A DNA stretch of 64,000 bases from Candidatus Villigracilis vicinus (GCA_016721315.1 JADKIL010000003.1:372001-436000), one strand, 5' to 3'; counted from the first letter of the stretch, positions 31,633 to 41,618 are shown. Numbers and translations: made by a program. Notes: generated by a model from the sequence alone, not told the origin.

Positions 31633-34332
31633 AGCCTGTATTCCTCAGACCGGCAGCAATCCCATTGATCGTCAGCGCCATGATCTCACGCAATGGCTTG
31701 GACTCTTCACATTCAGGGTCAGGCAGGGAACGTAAGCGGCGCAGAGTTTCGACCTGGATGTAATTCAACGGATCCACATACGGGTTGCGGAGTTGAACGG
31801 CTTGTTGAGTGGTTGGTTCCAGCTGCAGCAGGGATGTGTGCCGGCTGATGCTCAAAACAGATTCGCGTGTACGTTCATATTCTGCCCGAATGGAATTAAA
31901 GATGCCATCTGCAAGTTTTTTATCGGGCACAAGGCTGACGTACAAGGCAGAGATATCCATATCCGCTTTGAGCAGGGAGATCTCAGAGTTATTCAACAAG
32001 GTGCGGAAGAAGAGCCAGCTGTCGTACATCTCCTGAAGAAGCGGCAGGTCATCCACAGCGGCGAGCCCCGCGCCAAGGCTGTACCAACTTGGCAGGTTGA
32101 AGCGGCTCTGCATCCATGAGAAAACCCACGGGATGGCGCGGATCTGATTCACAGCTCCCGCTTTGGCACGCGAAGCTGGGCGCGATCCAATTTGCAGCCT
32201 TTTAATTTCATCCAATGGTGTGGCAGATTCCCAAAATTCAATGAAGCCTGGTGTTTCATACACAAGTGTGCGATAAGCACGAAACCCCGCATGGGATATC
32301 GTTTCCATGCTGTCCCGCCACTGTTGTGGGACGGGGGCTGATTTGTGCGGCGCAGAAGCAAGGATGACCGCACTGGCGATCTGCTCAAGGTGGCGATGCG
32401 CCAACCCTGGGTTGGCATAACGTGAAGCTATGATCTCGCCCTGTTCAGTGACTCGAAATTTCCCGTTAATACTGCCCGCTGGCTGGGCACGGATGGCGTT
32501 ATTAGCGGGCCCGCCGCCGCGGGCAATGGTACCGCCGCGCCCGTGAAAGATGGTCAACTTGATGTTGTATTTCGCAGCAACTCGAGTGATCTCTTCCTGA
32601 GCCTGATACAAAGACCAGTTCGCCATCACGTAGCCGCCGTCTTTGTTACTGTCGGAATAGCCGATCATCACCATTTGTTCGTTATTCCGAGAACTCAAAT
32701 GGTCCCGGTAATATTCCGAAGTGAAGAGCTGCTCCAGAATGGCTGGCGCATCTTTCAGATCCTGGATCACTTCAAAAAGTGGGGTAATGGATGGCAAGGT
32801 CTTGCATCCGCCCCACTTGGCAAGCAGAAGCACGGTCAGTACATCGGCGGCGGCATGGGTCATCGAAATAACAATGGGACCCAACAAATCACTCCCATAG
32901 ATCTCATTCGTACGTCCGATCAACTTAAAAAGCGACCAGGTCTCAGCAGAGGCAGCGGTAGCACCAAGGCTTGGGGCGAGATCCGGGATCGGGTCATGCA
33001 GGAGGCGTCCTAGTAATTCGGTGCGGGCATCATCTGGCATCGACTCAAAGTTGGATTCAATCTTTAACGCCCGCAAGACTTCGCTCAGGGCGGCATTAAA
33101 GCGGCTCGAGTCTTCACGGATATCCAGCCGTGCGGCATGCAAGCCAAATATTTCCACTTTATAGATGACGGTCTGCAATTGGTCTTTCACCAGGCTTTGC
33201 GGCAGCGCAGCGGCGATCAAATTTAAAGGCTCGATCAAGTGATCAACATTCAGCAAGGCGCGATGTTCATGGGTACCAAGCAAATGCAATGTCATTTCAT
33301 CTTTGGAGGCTTCGCCAAGATCGTATGCCAACAAAGCCAGTACAAGACGATACGGTTCTGCAGAATATCGCTTTTCGATGTAATCAACGTGTTTGGGGAA
33401 GGGGCGGCGTTTTTCGATCCACGCCAGCAATTCGGGCGGCGGGGCGATGCGGTTGGAACTGACGCTTAATTGCCGACCCAGATCTTGAAAATCGCGGCGC
33501 AGGTTTTCCACGGCAAGCCCACGATGCAGGCGCAGGGTTTCAGCTGTGATATCCGATTTGACGAAGGGATTTCCATCCCTATCACCGCCGATCCATGAGG
33601 CGAGTTTAAGCCAACGGCGCGGCGCTTTCACATCGGGATAATGGATCGCAAGCGCACGTTCCAGATCGCGATATAAGACAGGCAGGGTGTTCCAAAAGAA
33701 CGAATCAACAAAATACATCCCCGTACGTACTTCATCAGGGACGGTCAGTTTTTCGGCACGGGCACGGTCTGTCAGCCAGAGGGATGAGATCGTAGCCTGC
33801 AGGGTATTGACCGCATTTTTTCCTCAAATGGATAAAGACCGGTTCCATCGAGCAGGCGGAGAAGGGTTGCGATGTGTTCCGTCTTTGAGAGGATGGTACG
33901 CCTGCGGGCTTCGGTGGGGTGCGCAGTTAAAACCAGTTCGATGAACAAGTTGTCCATCAAGGCGGTGACTTCACTAGAAGTGACGCCGCGTTCTTTAAGA
34001 ATGGCAAGCGCCTCACCTATGGACTCATCCACCGGGTCTGGAAAGGCAGCATGCTCGCTCTGGCGCAGCAACTGCACACGGTGATTCTCTTCCGCCAGGT
34101 TGACAAGGTCGAAATAGGCAGCGAAGGCAGCGGCAACCACACGCGCATCTTCGTTTCCCAAAGTGGAAACATATTGTTGGAGCCGTTCAGCTGCCTCTTT
34201 ACTTCCGCTTCGGCGCGCCTTGGCTGATTTGCGAATGCGCTCTTCGGTCTCAAAAAGTTCCGGCGACTCAAGTTCCGAAATGACCTTACCCAGTAGATCG
34301 CCCAACAGGTGAATGTTATTTGAAATTTCCAT
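31631..34332 (-). CDS. ppc: Phosphoenolpyruvate carboxylase, interrupted by a one-base frameshift
   Basis: PEPC fixes bicarbonate onto phosphoenolpyruvate to give oxaloacetate, refilling the TCA cycle. The two frames together give about 900 residues, the usual length. The N-terminal part (33772-34332 as read) has ELVLTAHPTEARRRT with the catalytic His; the C-terminal part has SWIGGDRDGNP, MIGYSDSNKDGGY and FHGRGGTIARGGGP. The frames meet at a run of six A on the coding strand (plus-strand T run 33816-33821): with seven A the reading EEKNAVNTLQATISSLWLTD continues cleanly. This is either a homopolymer sequencing error or a recent mutation. The gene ends in a strong terminator. Confidence 0.88.
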
Positions 34333-34420
34333 GATGAAGGATTGTAAAACATTGTCCGCGATTGGAACAATACTTCAAATGGGTACTTGGCTTAAAACAA
34401 CCCGCGCCTGGCGAAAGGTT

Positions 34421-36370
34421 CTACTTCTCACCTCGAAATTGGGTTTCATACAACTGGCTGTACATTCCGCCAGTGGTTAATAATTCATCGTGCGTACCGC
34501 GCTCAACGATCTTTCCTTTATCCATCACCAGGATCATATCCGCCGCAAGAATGGTGGAAAGGCGGTGGGCAATGACGATGCTTGTGCGCCCTGCCATGAC
34601 TCGTTTCAACGCATCCTGGATCAACGCTTCAGATTCACTGTCCAGTGAGCTGGTGGCTTCGTCGAGAACGAGTATGCGCGGATCTTTGAGAATGACGCGC
34701 GCCAGAGCGATGCGTTGTTTTTCGCCGCCGCTGAGTCTGTATCCGCGTTCACCGACAATGGTGTCGTAGCCATCGGATAAGTCCATGATGAAGTTGTGGA
34801 TGTTGGCAGCTTTGGCAGCAGACTCGATCTCTTCTTGAGTGGCATCAGGCTTGGCATAGGTCAGATTGGTGCGGATGGTATCGTGGAAGAGATAAGTTTC
34901 CTGAGTGACCATGCCGATGGAAGCAGAAAGCGACTCAAGCGTGACATCCCTGAGGTCGTGCCCATCAATGCGGATAAAACCATCCGTCGGGTCATACAGT
35001 CGCGGAATGAGATAGGTCACTGTCGTTTTACCGGCGCCGGAAGGACCGACAAGGGCAACTAAATTTCCGGGACGGGCAGTAAAGGAGATTCCCTCAAGGG
35101 CGATGTCTCTGGCTTGAGAGGTCGAGTCCGCTTCGGCGGAGTCGGAGGCGGCTCTTTCTACCCGACGCTTGATCATTGAGGCGTCACCATTTCCTCCGCT
35201 GAGAACGGTTTTGACGTTATCCATGCTGCCGTAGCGTTTGACATCTTTCAACAAAATGGACTCGTCCACTTTGTAATTAAAGGTGACGTTGTTGAATTCC
35301 AGTTCGCCTTTTACATCGTTCAGCTCAACAGCCTGTTCTTTTTCAACAATGTCCTGCGGCAGATCCACGATCTCGAAGACACGTTCAAAGGAAACCATGC
35401 TGGTGGAAAATTCCACTGGCGCGCCCGCAAGACCTTGCAGTGTGCCGTAGAGTTGACCGAGGTACGAACCGAATGCAACGATAGTTCCCACAGTGAATAC
35501 GTCGGTGATGACGAAATAACCGCCCAGCCCATACACCAGCGCCGTCCCCACAGCTGTGACCAGCCCGAAGATGACGAAGAACGATGAGCCAATGACTGCC
35601 CGCCGAATGCCGATATCACGGACACCTGCCGCACGCTCGCGGAAGCGTTTCTCTTCTTCGCGTGTGCGCCCAAAAAGCTTAACGAGCAATGCGCCGCCGA
35701 TGTTGAGAGTCTCATTCATGTGTGCATTCATCTGTGCGTTCATGTCCATACCCTGACGGGCAATATCGCGCAAGACCTTGCCAAGCCGCTGGGCGGTGAT
35801 GATGAAAAGCGGCAGGATGAGCACACTAACCAGGGTTAACCGCCACTCAAGCGAGAACATGACGGCAAACAAGGCAATGGCTTCAACCAGGTTGGTGACG
35901 ATATTGACGATGGTGTTGCTGATGGCGTTCTGCGCCCCGACCACGTCGCTGTTGAGGCGCGACATGAGTTCACCGGTTTTGGTATTGGTGAAGAATCTCA
36001 ACGACATGCGCTGCAAGCGTGAGAACAACCCGGAGCGCAAGTCGTAGATCACCCCTTCACCCACCGTGGAGTTGAGCCTTCGTTGAAGGACACTGATGCC
36101 GCCGTTAAGTGCGGGGATGAAGAGCAATCCCAGCCCCAGCCAGATGAGGCGCTGGGTATCTTTGGCTGGCAGCACCACATCGATCATATTGCGAAAAATG
36201 AGCGGGGTCAGCAGGGATAAGCCCGTACTGAGCAAAATGGTCACGAGCATGCCAGCAATATGCCACCAGTATGGTTTGGCGTACTTGAGAACGCGCAACA
36301 AAAGTTCGCGGGTCACTTTAGGCTTTTCGTCGCCCTGACGCATTGCCATGAACCAGCCGTATCCTTGCAT
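34421..36370 (-). CDS. ABC transporter, fused permease and ATPase (exporter type)
   Basis: 649 residues. Six transmembrane helices lie in about residues 35-330, followed by a nucleotide-binding domain with Walker A ALVGPSGAGKTT, Q-loop, signature YRLSGGEKQRIALARVIL, Walker B ILVLDEATSSLD and the His switch IVIAHRLST. Homodimeric multidrug/lipid exporter type (MsbA/Sav1866-like). A polar insertion of about 45 residues (about 375-420, rich in Ser/Asp/Glu/Arg) sits before Walker A. Starts at 36370 (MQGYG) or 36349 (MAMRQ) are possible. A 96-bp repeat element lies just upstream. Confidence 0.92.
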   Translation of the reverse strand: MQGYGWFMAMRQGDEKPKVTRELLLRVLKYAKPYWWHIAGMLVTILLSTGLSLLTPLIFRNMIDVVLPAKDTQRLIWLGLGLLFIPALNGGISVLQRRLNSTVGEGVIYDLRSGLFSRLQRMSLRFFTNTKTGELMSRLNSDVVGAQNAISNTIVNIVTNLVEAIALFAVMFSLEWRLTLVSVLILPLFIITAQRLGKVLRDIARQGMDMNAQMNAHMNETLNIGGALLVKLFGRTREEEKRFRERAAGVRDIGIRRAVIGSSFFVIFGLVTAVGTALVYGLGGYFVITDVFTVGTIVAFGSYLGQLYGTLQGLAGAPVEFSTSMVSFERVFEIVDLPQDIVEKEQAVELNDVKGELEFNNVTFNYKVDESILLKDVKRYGSMDNVKTVLSGGNGDASMIKRRVERAASDSAEADSTSQARDIALEGISFTARPGNLVALVGPSGAGKTTVTYLIPRLYDPTDGFIRIDGHDLRDVTLESLSASIGMVTQETYLFHDTIRTNLTYAKPDATQEEIESAAKAANIHNFIMDLSDGYDTIVGERGYRLSGGEKQRIALARVILKDPRILVLDEATSSLDSESEALIQDALKRVMAGRTSIVIAHRLSTILAADMILVMDKGKIVERGTHDELLTTGGMYSQLYETQFRGEK

Positions 36371-36393
36371 AAAAGTAGTCTCCGATAATTAGT

Positions 36394-36489
36394 GTAGGGG
36401 CGACCCGCCAATGTTTTGGCAAAGGGATGACAAACCATATATCCTTGCATGAAAAAATGACTTGTCACGCCCAGGCGGGTCGCCCCTAC
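36394..36489. repeat. 96-bp element with 16-bp perfect terminal inverted repeats
   Basis: GTAGGGGCGACCCGCC (36394-36409) and its perfect complement (36474-36489). The interior contains TATCCTTGCAT, also present at the adjacent ABC transporter start (about 36359-36371), so it may have captured or duplicated that gene end. It belongs to the GTAGGGGC family. Confidence 0.75.
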
Positions 36490-36639
36490 GGAATAATCTC
36501 ACTATAAGACCAAGCGACCAATCAGGCAACTGGACAAAGGGGGAGGTTAATGAAAGTCTGATGCATTGTAAGGTAGGCGCAAAGAGAAATTCCCTGTGAA
36601 AGAATACAATACTGAAATCAAAAAAAGGAGAGAGTAAAG

Positions 36640-37416
36640 ATGAAATTACAAAAATTTAGAGTCGTAATTCTTTTAGCCGCCACACTTGTTGCTTGCGCTC
36701 CTGCAAATGGAGAGTCTTCGCATGCCGACACCTCACCACACTGGACGTATGAAGGCGAGGAAGGTCCCGAACACTGGGGCGACCTTGACCCGGCATACAT
36801 GGTTTGCGGTGCTGGGAAGAATCAGTCCCCTATTGATGTGGCATCACCTGCTGAGCAGGATCTGGCAAATATCGTTTTCCATTATCAGCTGAGCGAAGTT
36901 AATATCTTGAACAACGGACATACTGTTCAGGTCAATTACGATGCCGGAAGTTACATCGAATTAGACAGCATTCGCTATGATGTAGCTCAATTCCATTATC
37001 ATGCTCCCAGCGAACATGCTGTAGACGGAAAACTTTTCGCCGCCGAACTGCATATCGTCCACAAGAGCGCAGATGGCAATCTGGCTGTGGTTGGCATCCT
37101 TCTTGATGAAGGCGCACAGAATGACGCGTATCTGCCGTTTACCGAAAACCTCCCGGCAAAGGAAAGTGAAGCAACAGATGCAGGCGTCACCATCAACGCC
37201 GCAGACTTGTTACCCGCCGAGCAGACTAGTTTTCGTTACAGTGGGTCACTGACCACACCGCCCTGCTCCGAAGGGGTCAACTGGCTATTGATGACCACGC
37301 CTGTAGAAATTTCGACCGAACAGATCGAGGCGCTGACTTCGCTTTTTGAAGAAGGCAATAACCGCCCCGTCCAACCATTGAATGATCGTCCACTGACTGA
37401 AGATAGTACGCCGTAA
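36640..37416 (+). CDS. Alpha-type carbonic anhydrase, lipoprotein
   Basis: 258 residues. The signal peptide ends in LVACAP (lipobox Cys19), so the enzyme is anchored outside the cytoplasmic membrane. The alpha-CA zinc site is complete: QFHYHAPSEH and ELHIVH supply three His. NQSPID, the SEH gatekeeper and TTPPCSEGVNWLLM are also typical. It hydrates CO2 to bicarbonate and, near ppc, may help supply bicarbonate. GGAGAG precedes the ATG. It ends in a GTGACAGCCACC hairpin terminator. Confidence 0.95.
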   Translation: MKLQKFRVVILLAATLVACAPANGESSHADTSPHWTYEGEEGPEHWGDLDPAYMVCGAGKNQSPIDVASPAEQDLANIVFHYQLSEVNILNNGHTVQVNYDAGSYIELDSIRYDVAQFHYHAPSEHAVDGKLFAAELHIVHKSADGNLAVVGILLDEGAQNDAYLPFTENLPAKESEATDAGVTINAADLLPAEQTSFRYSGSLTTPPCSEGVNWLLMTTPVEISTEQIEALTSLFEEGNNRPVQPLNDRPLTEDSTP

Positions 37417-37424
37417 CAAAAACT

Positions 37425-37460
37425 AAAGTGACAGCCACCTTAACGGTGGCTGTCACTTTT
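37425..37460 (+). terminator. Terminator, GTGACAGTCAC repeat family
   Basis: 15-bp perfect stem AAAGTGACAGCCACC (37425-37439) / GGTGGCTGTCACTTT (37445-37459) followed by T. Same family as 26591 and 38803. Confidence 0.8.
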
Positions 37461-37489
37461 ATGGCGGGATATAATTCAACGTAATTTTC

Positions 37490-38416
37490 ATGCCTCGACG
37501 ATTTCGTGTGACCTTGCTCATTTTGATGTGGATACTGGTTGGCTGCAGTTCTTTTCCCATTCTGGAAACATCCACACCTACCCCGCCGCCAACTGCCACT
37601 CAAACTCCACGCCCTACGAAAACGCCCACCCTGCCGCCGACTCCTACACCTGTCTTTGCAACGTACCCATGGAAGCATGTTTGGATCAAGTACACGGTTG
37701 AGAGTCCGGCGGAGGTGGCAAGTCAATTCGGGTTGAAGGAAGAGCCGCTGCTCGTCATCTATACGGATGGAGTTATGATCGCGGCGCGAACGGGGGATCC
37801 CAAAGTCCGCACACAGGTATTGAATACAAAAGAGGTTTGTTCGTTCATTGCAAGGCTCGATACACTCGGGTTTTACACACTGCAAGACTCACGCTCTACG
37901 GAAGAGACAAATCCGTTGTACGATTTCAATTCAAAGTATCAACCCATTGAAGATGGACGCTTCGCCACGCTGACCGTAAATTTAACAAACCCCAAAAGTA
38001 TCAGTTTCTTTGAACCTTATCGAAAATTCCTGGCACGCCCCATGCGCAAGGTCATGGAATTCGTAGAGACCTACAATCCCGGAAAGCTCAAACCCTACCA
38101 GCCCGACCGCTTGATCCTGTTCGTCACACCGGGCAGGGATCTCGCAACAGACAGCAAAGTAAAAGCACGGGCATGGACGCTGGAAACTCCTTCATTAATG
38201 GAAATGGCGAAGGTTCCCCATACCTTCCTTGAAGGTCAGCAAGCCGCGGCGGTTTACGAACTGCTCATGAAATACCAGACCAGCATTTATCTTGAAAAAG
38301 AATCTGAGTACACTGTATCTTTTCGTCTGCTTTACCCGCATGAGATCGTAAATGTGGGGTCAGTTCCGATCACGACACCCACAGAAGAACGTTTTCCGGT
38401 AAACTGCAATCCATAA
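37490..38416 (+). CDS. Lipoprotein of unknown function
   Basis: 308 residues. The signal peptide ends in LVGCSS (lipobox Cys19), followed by a Thr-Pro-rich linker (STPTPPPTATQTPRPTKTP). The mature part has mixed alpha/beta character with no known motif. TATAAT lies 14 bases before the ATG, so the leader is only a few bases. Neighbours are a carbonic anhydrase and a small membrane protein; no functional link can be shown. Confidence 0.7.
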   Translation: MPRRFRVTLLILMWILVGCSSFPILETSTPTPPPTATQTPRPTKTPTLPPTPTPVFATYPWKHVWIKYTVESPAEVASQFGLKEEPLLVIYTDGVMIAARTGDPKVRTQVLNTKEVCSFIARLDTLGFYTLQDSRSTEETNPLYDFNSKYQPIEDGRFATLTVNLTNPKSISFFEPYRKFLARPMRKVMEFVETYNPGKLKPYQPDRLILFVTPGRDLATDSKVKARAWTLETPSLMEMAKVPHTFLEGQQAAAVYELLMKYQTSIYLEKESEYTVSFRLLYPHEIVNVGSVPITTPTEERFPVNCNP

Positions 38417-38437
38417 ATTTTATACGAGGAAAAAAAC

Positions 38438-38785
38438 ATGCCCACGAAAACCCCTTCCATTATTTCAACCATTCTGACCATCATTCTGCTTATCCTTTTC
38501 GGAATAGCCAGCGGGTTCTTTTTACTGGTTGCGCTAAACGGATTTGATTCCCGTTCGGGGGAGCCAGCCTTGATAACATCCCTGGTTTGCAACATCATCG
38601 GGATCATCCTTTCCGCCGTATTGTCATGGAAACTGCCGCGCTGGCTGATCGGAAAATTCAACTGGAACAGCATCGTGGCTGTGATCGTTTCCGTGCTGGC
38701 AGGTTTTATGGTTGGCAGCGGGCTTTCTGCCATCGCCATGTTCATTAGTGTCCTTGTAGCAGATGCGATCTGGAACGCGCGATAA
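38438..38785 (+). CDS. Small membrane protein, unknown function
   Basis: 115 residues with four hydrophobic helices (about 8-33, 44-62, 76-95 and 98-111). Weak ribosome site. It follows the lipoprotein gene after 21 bases and ends at a GTGACAGTCATC hairpin terminator. No family recognised. Confidence 0.65.
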   Translation: MPTKTPSIISTILTIILLILFGIASGFFLLVALNGFDSRSGEPALITSLVCNIIGIILSAVLSWKLPRWLIGKFNWNSIVAVIVSVLAGFMVGSGLSAIAMFISVLVADAIWNAR

Positions 38786-38802
38786 ACCCCACTTGGGTTG
38801 CG

Positions 38803-38841
38803 AAGTGACAGTCATCTTGCAGGTGACTGTCACTTTTTTTT
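38803..38841 (+). terminator. Terminator, GTGACAGTCAC repeat family
   Basis: 15-bp stem AAGTGACAGTCATCT (38803-38817) / AGGTGACTGTCACTT (38821-38835) with one G-T pair, loop TGC, then eight T. Same family as 26591 and 37425. Confidence 0.85.
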
Positions 38842-38862
38842 AACACCCATTCAATACTTAGT

Positions 38863-38891
38863 TTGACCAAACAACTAATTCACCTTACAAT
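38863..38891 (+). promoter_or_regulatory. Promoter of the glucan phosphorylase gene
   Basis: TTGACC (38863-38868), 17-base spacer, TACAAT (38886-38891). The predicted transcript would start near 38898, about 12 bases before the ATG at 38911. Confidence 0.6.
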
Positions 38892-38910
38892 AATCAAACG
38901 CAAAAATACT

Positions 38911-41064
38911 ATGAGGTATCATCCGCCCACTATGGAATTCTTAACTACTCCCTCTCAAAAATTCGATTTACCCAAGCGTATCAGCCGCCTGGGTGAACTT
39001 GCCACCAATTTGTGGTGGTCCTGGCATCCTGAAGCGTTCCGCTTATTTGGTCGTCTCGATTACGACCTATGGGAACGACTGAATCACAACCCGATCCGCT
39101 TGCTGAACGAGGTCGGACAGGCACGCTTGAATCAAGCCGCGAACGACAAAGAATACCTCGAGCATTACGATGAGATATTTAAGGGCTTCGACGCGTACTT
39201 CACCAAAGAGTCCTGGTCACAGAAAACGCACAAAAGCCTGAAAAAGCCCATCACCTACTTCTCCATGGAATACGGTTTGCACGAAACCCTGCCCATCTAC
39301 TCAGGCGGTTTGGGTGTGCTCTCCGGTGATCACCTCAAAGAATCTTCCGACCTCGGCTTGCCTTTCATCGCCGTCGGTTTCATGTATGCACAGGGTTACT
39401 TCTCACAGCGCATTACTGAAGATGGCTGGCAGGAAGCCGTCAACAATCCGCTTACCTTTGAGCACCTGCCCGTCACCCTTGTTCAAAAAGACGGCAAGCC
39501 TGTCACCGTCTCATTCGATTTCCCCGACCGAAAACTGACCGCACAGATCTGGGAAGTGCGCGTTGGGCGTGTGCCGCTTTACCTGCTCGACTCCAACGTC
39601 GAAAGCAACAACGACTACGACCGCCTGCTCACCGCCCGCCTCTACTGGTCAGACCTTGACCGCCGTGTCATGCAAGAAGTCCTTTTGGGAATTGGCGGTG
39701 TGCGCGCGCTGCGGGCGTTGGGATACGACCCCGCCGTCTGGCATATGAATGAAGGTCACGCTTCTTTCTTAACCCTGGAGCGGATCCGTGAACAAGTGGC
39801 TTCAGGCACCGCCTTTACCGCCGCCGCCGACAAGAACCGTGGACAGAACGTCTTCACCACTCACACCCCCGTCCCGGCTGGTAACGACGAATTCCCGCTG
39901 TACTTGATCGACAAATACCTTTCCACCTATTGGGGCGAACTGGGACTCACCCGCGAACAATTCATAGATGTCGCCAAGCACAACACCCCGCATGGTGACA
40001 TGTATTCCATGCCGGTGCTTGCCCTAAAACTCTCTGGCGGTTCGAATGGCGTTTCGGAACTTCACGGCGAGGTCTCCCGCGATATGTGGAAGTTCCTGTG
40101 GGAAGACCGTGCTGTAAAAGATGTTCCCATTCAACACGTCACCAACGGCGTCCACACCCGCAACTGGATGGCGCGCCGCATGAACAACCTGCTCGAAAAA
40201 CATCTCGGTGCTGCTTGGTACGACAATCTCGACGATCACGAACTGATGCAAAAGATCGACGGCATTCCCGACAAGGAACTTTGGGGAGTTCACCTGCATC
40301 TCAAACGCAAGATGGCGTTCTATCTCACCGAACGCGTACGTGACCGCTGGACTCGCGGCGGTTTCCATCCGGTGCAAGTCGTCGCTTCAGGCGTGCTCAT
40401 CAATCCCTACGCCCTCACCATTGGTTTCGCGCGCCGCTTCGCCACCTACAAACGTGCCAGCCTCATTCTCTCAGATGTGGAACGCCTGCTCGAACTGATC
40501 AACCGACCGAATCATCCAGTTCAGATCATTTTCGCGGGCAAGGCACATCCTGCCGATGACCCCGGCAAGAAGTTGATCCAACAGGTTTATCGCACCGTAA
40601 AGAAAGCCGAGACCGGCGGTCGCATCATTTTCGTTGAAGATTACGACATGAACCTCGCACGTTACCTCGTTCAAGGTGTGGATGTGTGGCTGAACACCCC
40701 GCGCCGTCCTTACGAAGCCAGCGGAACATCCGGCATGAAAGCCGCCATCAACGGTGTGCCGAACTTCTCCGTACTGGATGGTTGGTGGTGTGAAGCCTAC
40801 AATCAGAAGAACGGCTGGTCGATTGGTGATGACCGCAAATACGAATCCAACGAAGCGCAGGATGCCTTCGATGCTGAAAATCTTTACAACACGCTCGAGC
40901 ATCAGATCATCCCGAAATTCTATGATCGCGACCCCAAGGAAATGTCCACTGCCTGGGTTGCATTCATGAAAGAATCGATGAAGACCGTCATCCCACAATT
41001 CTCCACCCGCCGTATGGTAAAGGAATACGTGCAGAAGTTCTACATCCCGGCATTGAAGAAATAA
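38911..41064 (+). CDS. glgP: Alpha-glucan (glycogen/maltodextrin) phosphorylase
   Basis: 717 residues of the short bacterial type with an N-terminal DUF3417 (ISRLGELATNLWWSWHPEAFRLF). The PLP site is EASGTSGMKAAINGVPNFSVLDG, with the Lys that holds the cofactor. It also has SMEYGLHETLPIYSGGLGVLSGDHLKE and ITIGFARRFATYKRA-like sequence near the active centre. It releases glucose-1-phosphate from stored glucan. The start at 38911 or 38932 cannot be separated; 38911 follows the promoter closely. A 32-bp palindrome follows the stop. Confidence 0.93.
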   Translation: MRYHPPTMEFLTTPSQKFDLPKRISRLGELATNLWWSWHPEAFRLFGRLDYDLWERLNHNPIRLLNEVGQARLNQAANDKEYLEHYDEIFKGFDAYFTKESWSQKTHKSLKKPITYFSMEYGLHETLPIYSGGLGVLSGDHLKESSDLGLPFIAVGFMYAQGYFSQRITEDGWQEAVNNPLTFEHLPVTLVQKDGKPVTVSFDFPDRKLTAQIWEVRVGRVPLYLLDSNVESNNDYDRLLTARLYWSDLDRRVMQEVLLGIGGVRALRALGYDPAVWHMNEGHASFLTLERIREQVASGTAFTAAADKNRGQNVFTTHTPVPAGNDEFPLYLIDKYLSTYWGELGLTREQFIDVAKHNTPHGDMYSMPVLALKLSGGSNGVSELHGEVSRDMWKFLWEDRAVKDVPIQHVTNGVHTRNWMARRMNNLLEKHLGAAWYDNLDDHELMQKIDGIPDKELWGVHLHLKRKMAFYLTERVRDRWTRGGFHPVQVVASGVLINPYALTIGFARRFATYKRASLILSDVERLLELINRPNHPVQIIFAGKAHPADDPGKKLIQQVYRTVKKAETGGRIIFVEDYDMNLARYLVQGVDVWLNTPRRPYEASGTSGMKAAINGVPNFSVLDGWWCEAYNQKNGWSIGDDRKYESNEAQDAFDAENLYNTLEHQIIPKFYDRDPKEMSTAWVAFMKESMKTVIPQFSTRRMVKEYVQKFYIPALKK

Positions 41065-41068
41065 AATA

Positions 41069-41100
41069 ACGTAGAGGCGACTCGCGAGTCGCCTCTACGT
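41069..41100. repeat. 32-bp perfect palindrome, GTAGAGGC variant
   Basis: ACGTAGAGGCGACTCG followed directly by its complement. It lies between the phosphorylase stop and the rhodanese start. Member of the GTAGGGGC family with compensating changes on both arms. Confidence 0.85.
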
Positions 41101-41112
41101 CAAGGATTGAAA

Positions 41113-41457
41113 ATGTTCCCTGAAATTACAGTCGTCCAACTGGGCGAAAAACTGAAATCTGACGAAAAGTTCATTTTGCTCGATGTGCGCGAGCTCCCAG
41201 AGTTGACTCAAGCCAAGGTCGAAGACAGCAGGCTTGAGGTCACCCCATTGAGCCGTTTGGCAAGTGAAGGACCGGCTGCATTGTCCGAGTCGGTTCGAGC
41301 GCAGGATATCCCCGTCTACATCATGTGTCACCACGGCAGCCGCAGCGTGCAGGTGACCATGTGGCTGGCACAGCAAGGATATAAAAATATCTTCAATGTG
41401 CGCGGCGGTATTGATGCATATGCCCGGCAGGTGGATAGCTCTGTAGGCTCCTACTAA
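41113..41457 (+). CDS. Rhodanese-like domain protein
   Basis: 114 residues, a single rhodanese domain. LLDVRELPELTQAK matches the DVRE motif, and the active-site loop is MCHHGSRSVQVTMWLA with the Cys that carries sulfur; the C-terminal VRGGIDAYA is typical. Probably a GlpE-like sulfurtransferase or sulfur carrier. The ATG at 41113 has AGGA six bases upstream; a TTG at 41107 is possible. A strong terminator follows directly. Confidence 0.9.
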   Translation: MFPEITVVQLGEKLKSDEKFILLDVRELPELTQAKVEDSRLEVTPLSRLASEGPAALSESVRAQDIPVYIMCHHGSRSVQVTMWLAQQGYKNIFNVRGGIDAYARQVDSSVGSY

Positions 41458-41492
41458 AAAGCAGGTCTCGCTTGAAGCGAGACCTGCTTTTT
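41456..41492. terminator. Bidirectional terminator
   Basis: 16-bp perfect stem AAAAAGCAGGTCTCGC (41456-41471) / GCGAGACCTGCTTTTT (41477-41492). It ends the rhodanese transcript and the opposing minus-strand small transcript. Confidence 0.85.
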
Positions 41493-41561
41493 TATTTTTG
41501 TCCATTAAACCAGACTGCCACCCTTGCGGGTGGCAATCGTGGGGCGCTGTGGCTTCCAGAC

Positions 41562-41618
41562 TTACTTGAGGAGGGATGCCACAGCGCTGGGTTTATTGCT
41601 ACTATCCATGTTAGACAT
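41562..41618 (-). CDS. 18-residue small peptide with strong promoter and ribosome site
   Basis: Minus-strand ORF, MSNMDSSNKPSAVASLLK, with a very strong Shine-Dalgarno (AAAGGAGGAGGTG immediately before ATG). It is transcribed from TTGACA-N17-CATACT at 41678-41706. Its last codons and stop fall in a 10-bp hairpin (41544-41553 with 41578-41587). A GNRA-capped hairpin (41516-41523 with 41528-41535) and the 41456-41492 terminator follow. No homologue is known to me. It could be a leader peptide, a small secreted or membrane peptide, or just the ribosome-binding part of a regulatory RNA. Confidence 0.5.
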   Translation of the reverse strand: MSNMDSSNKPSAVASLLK

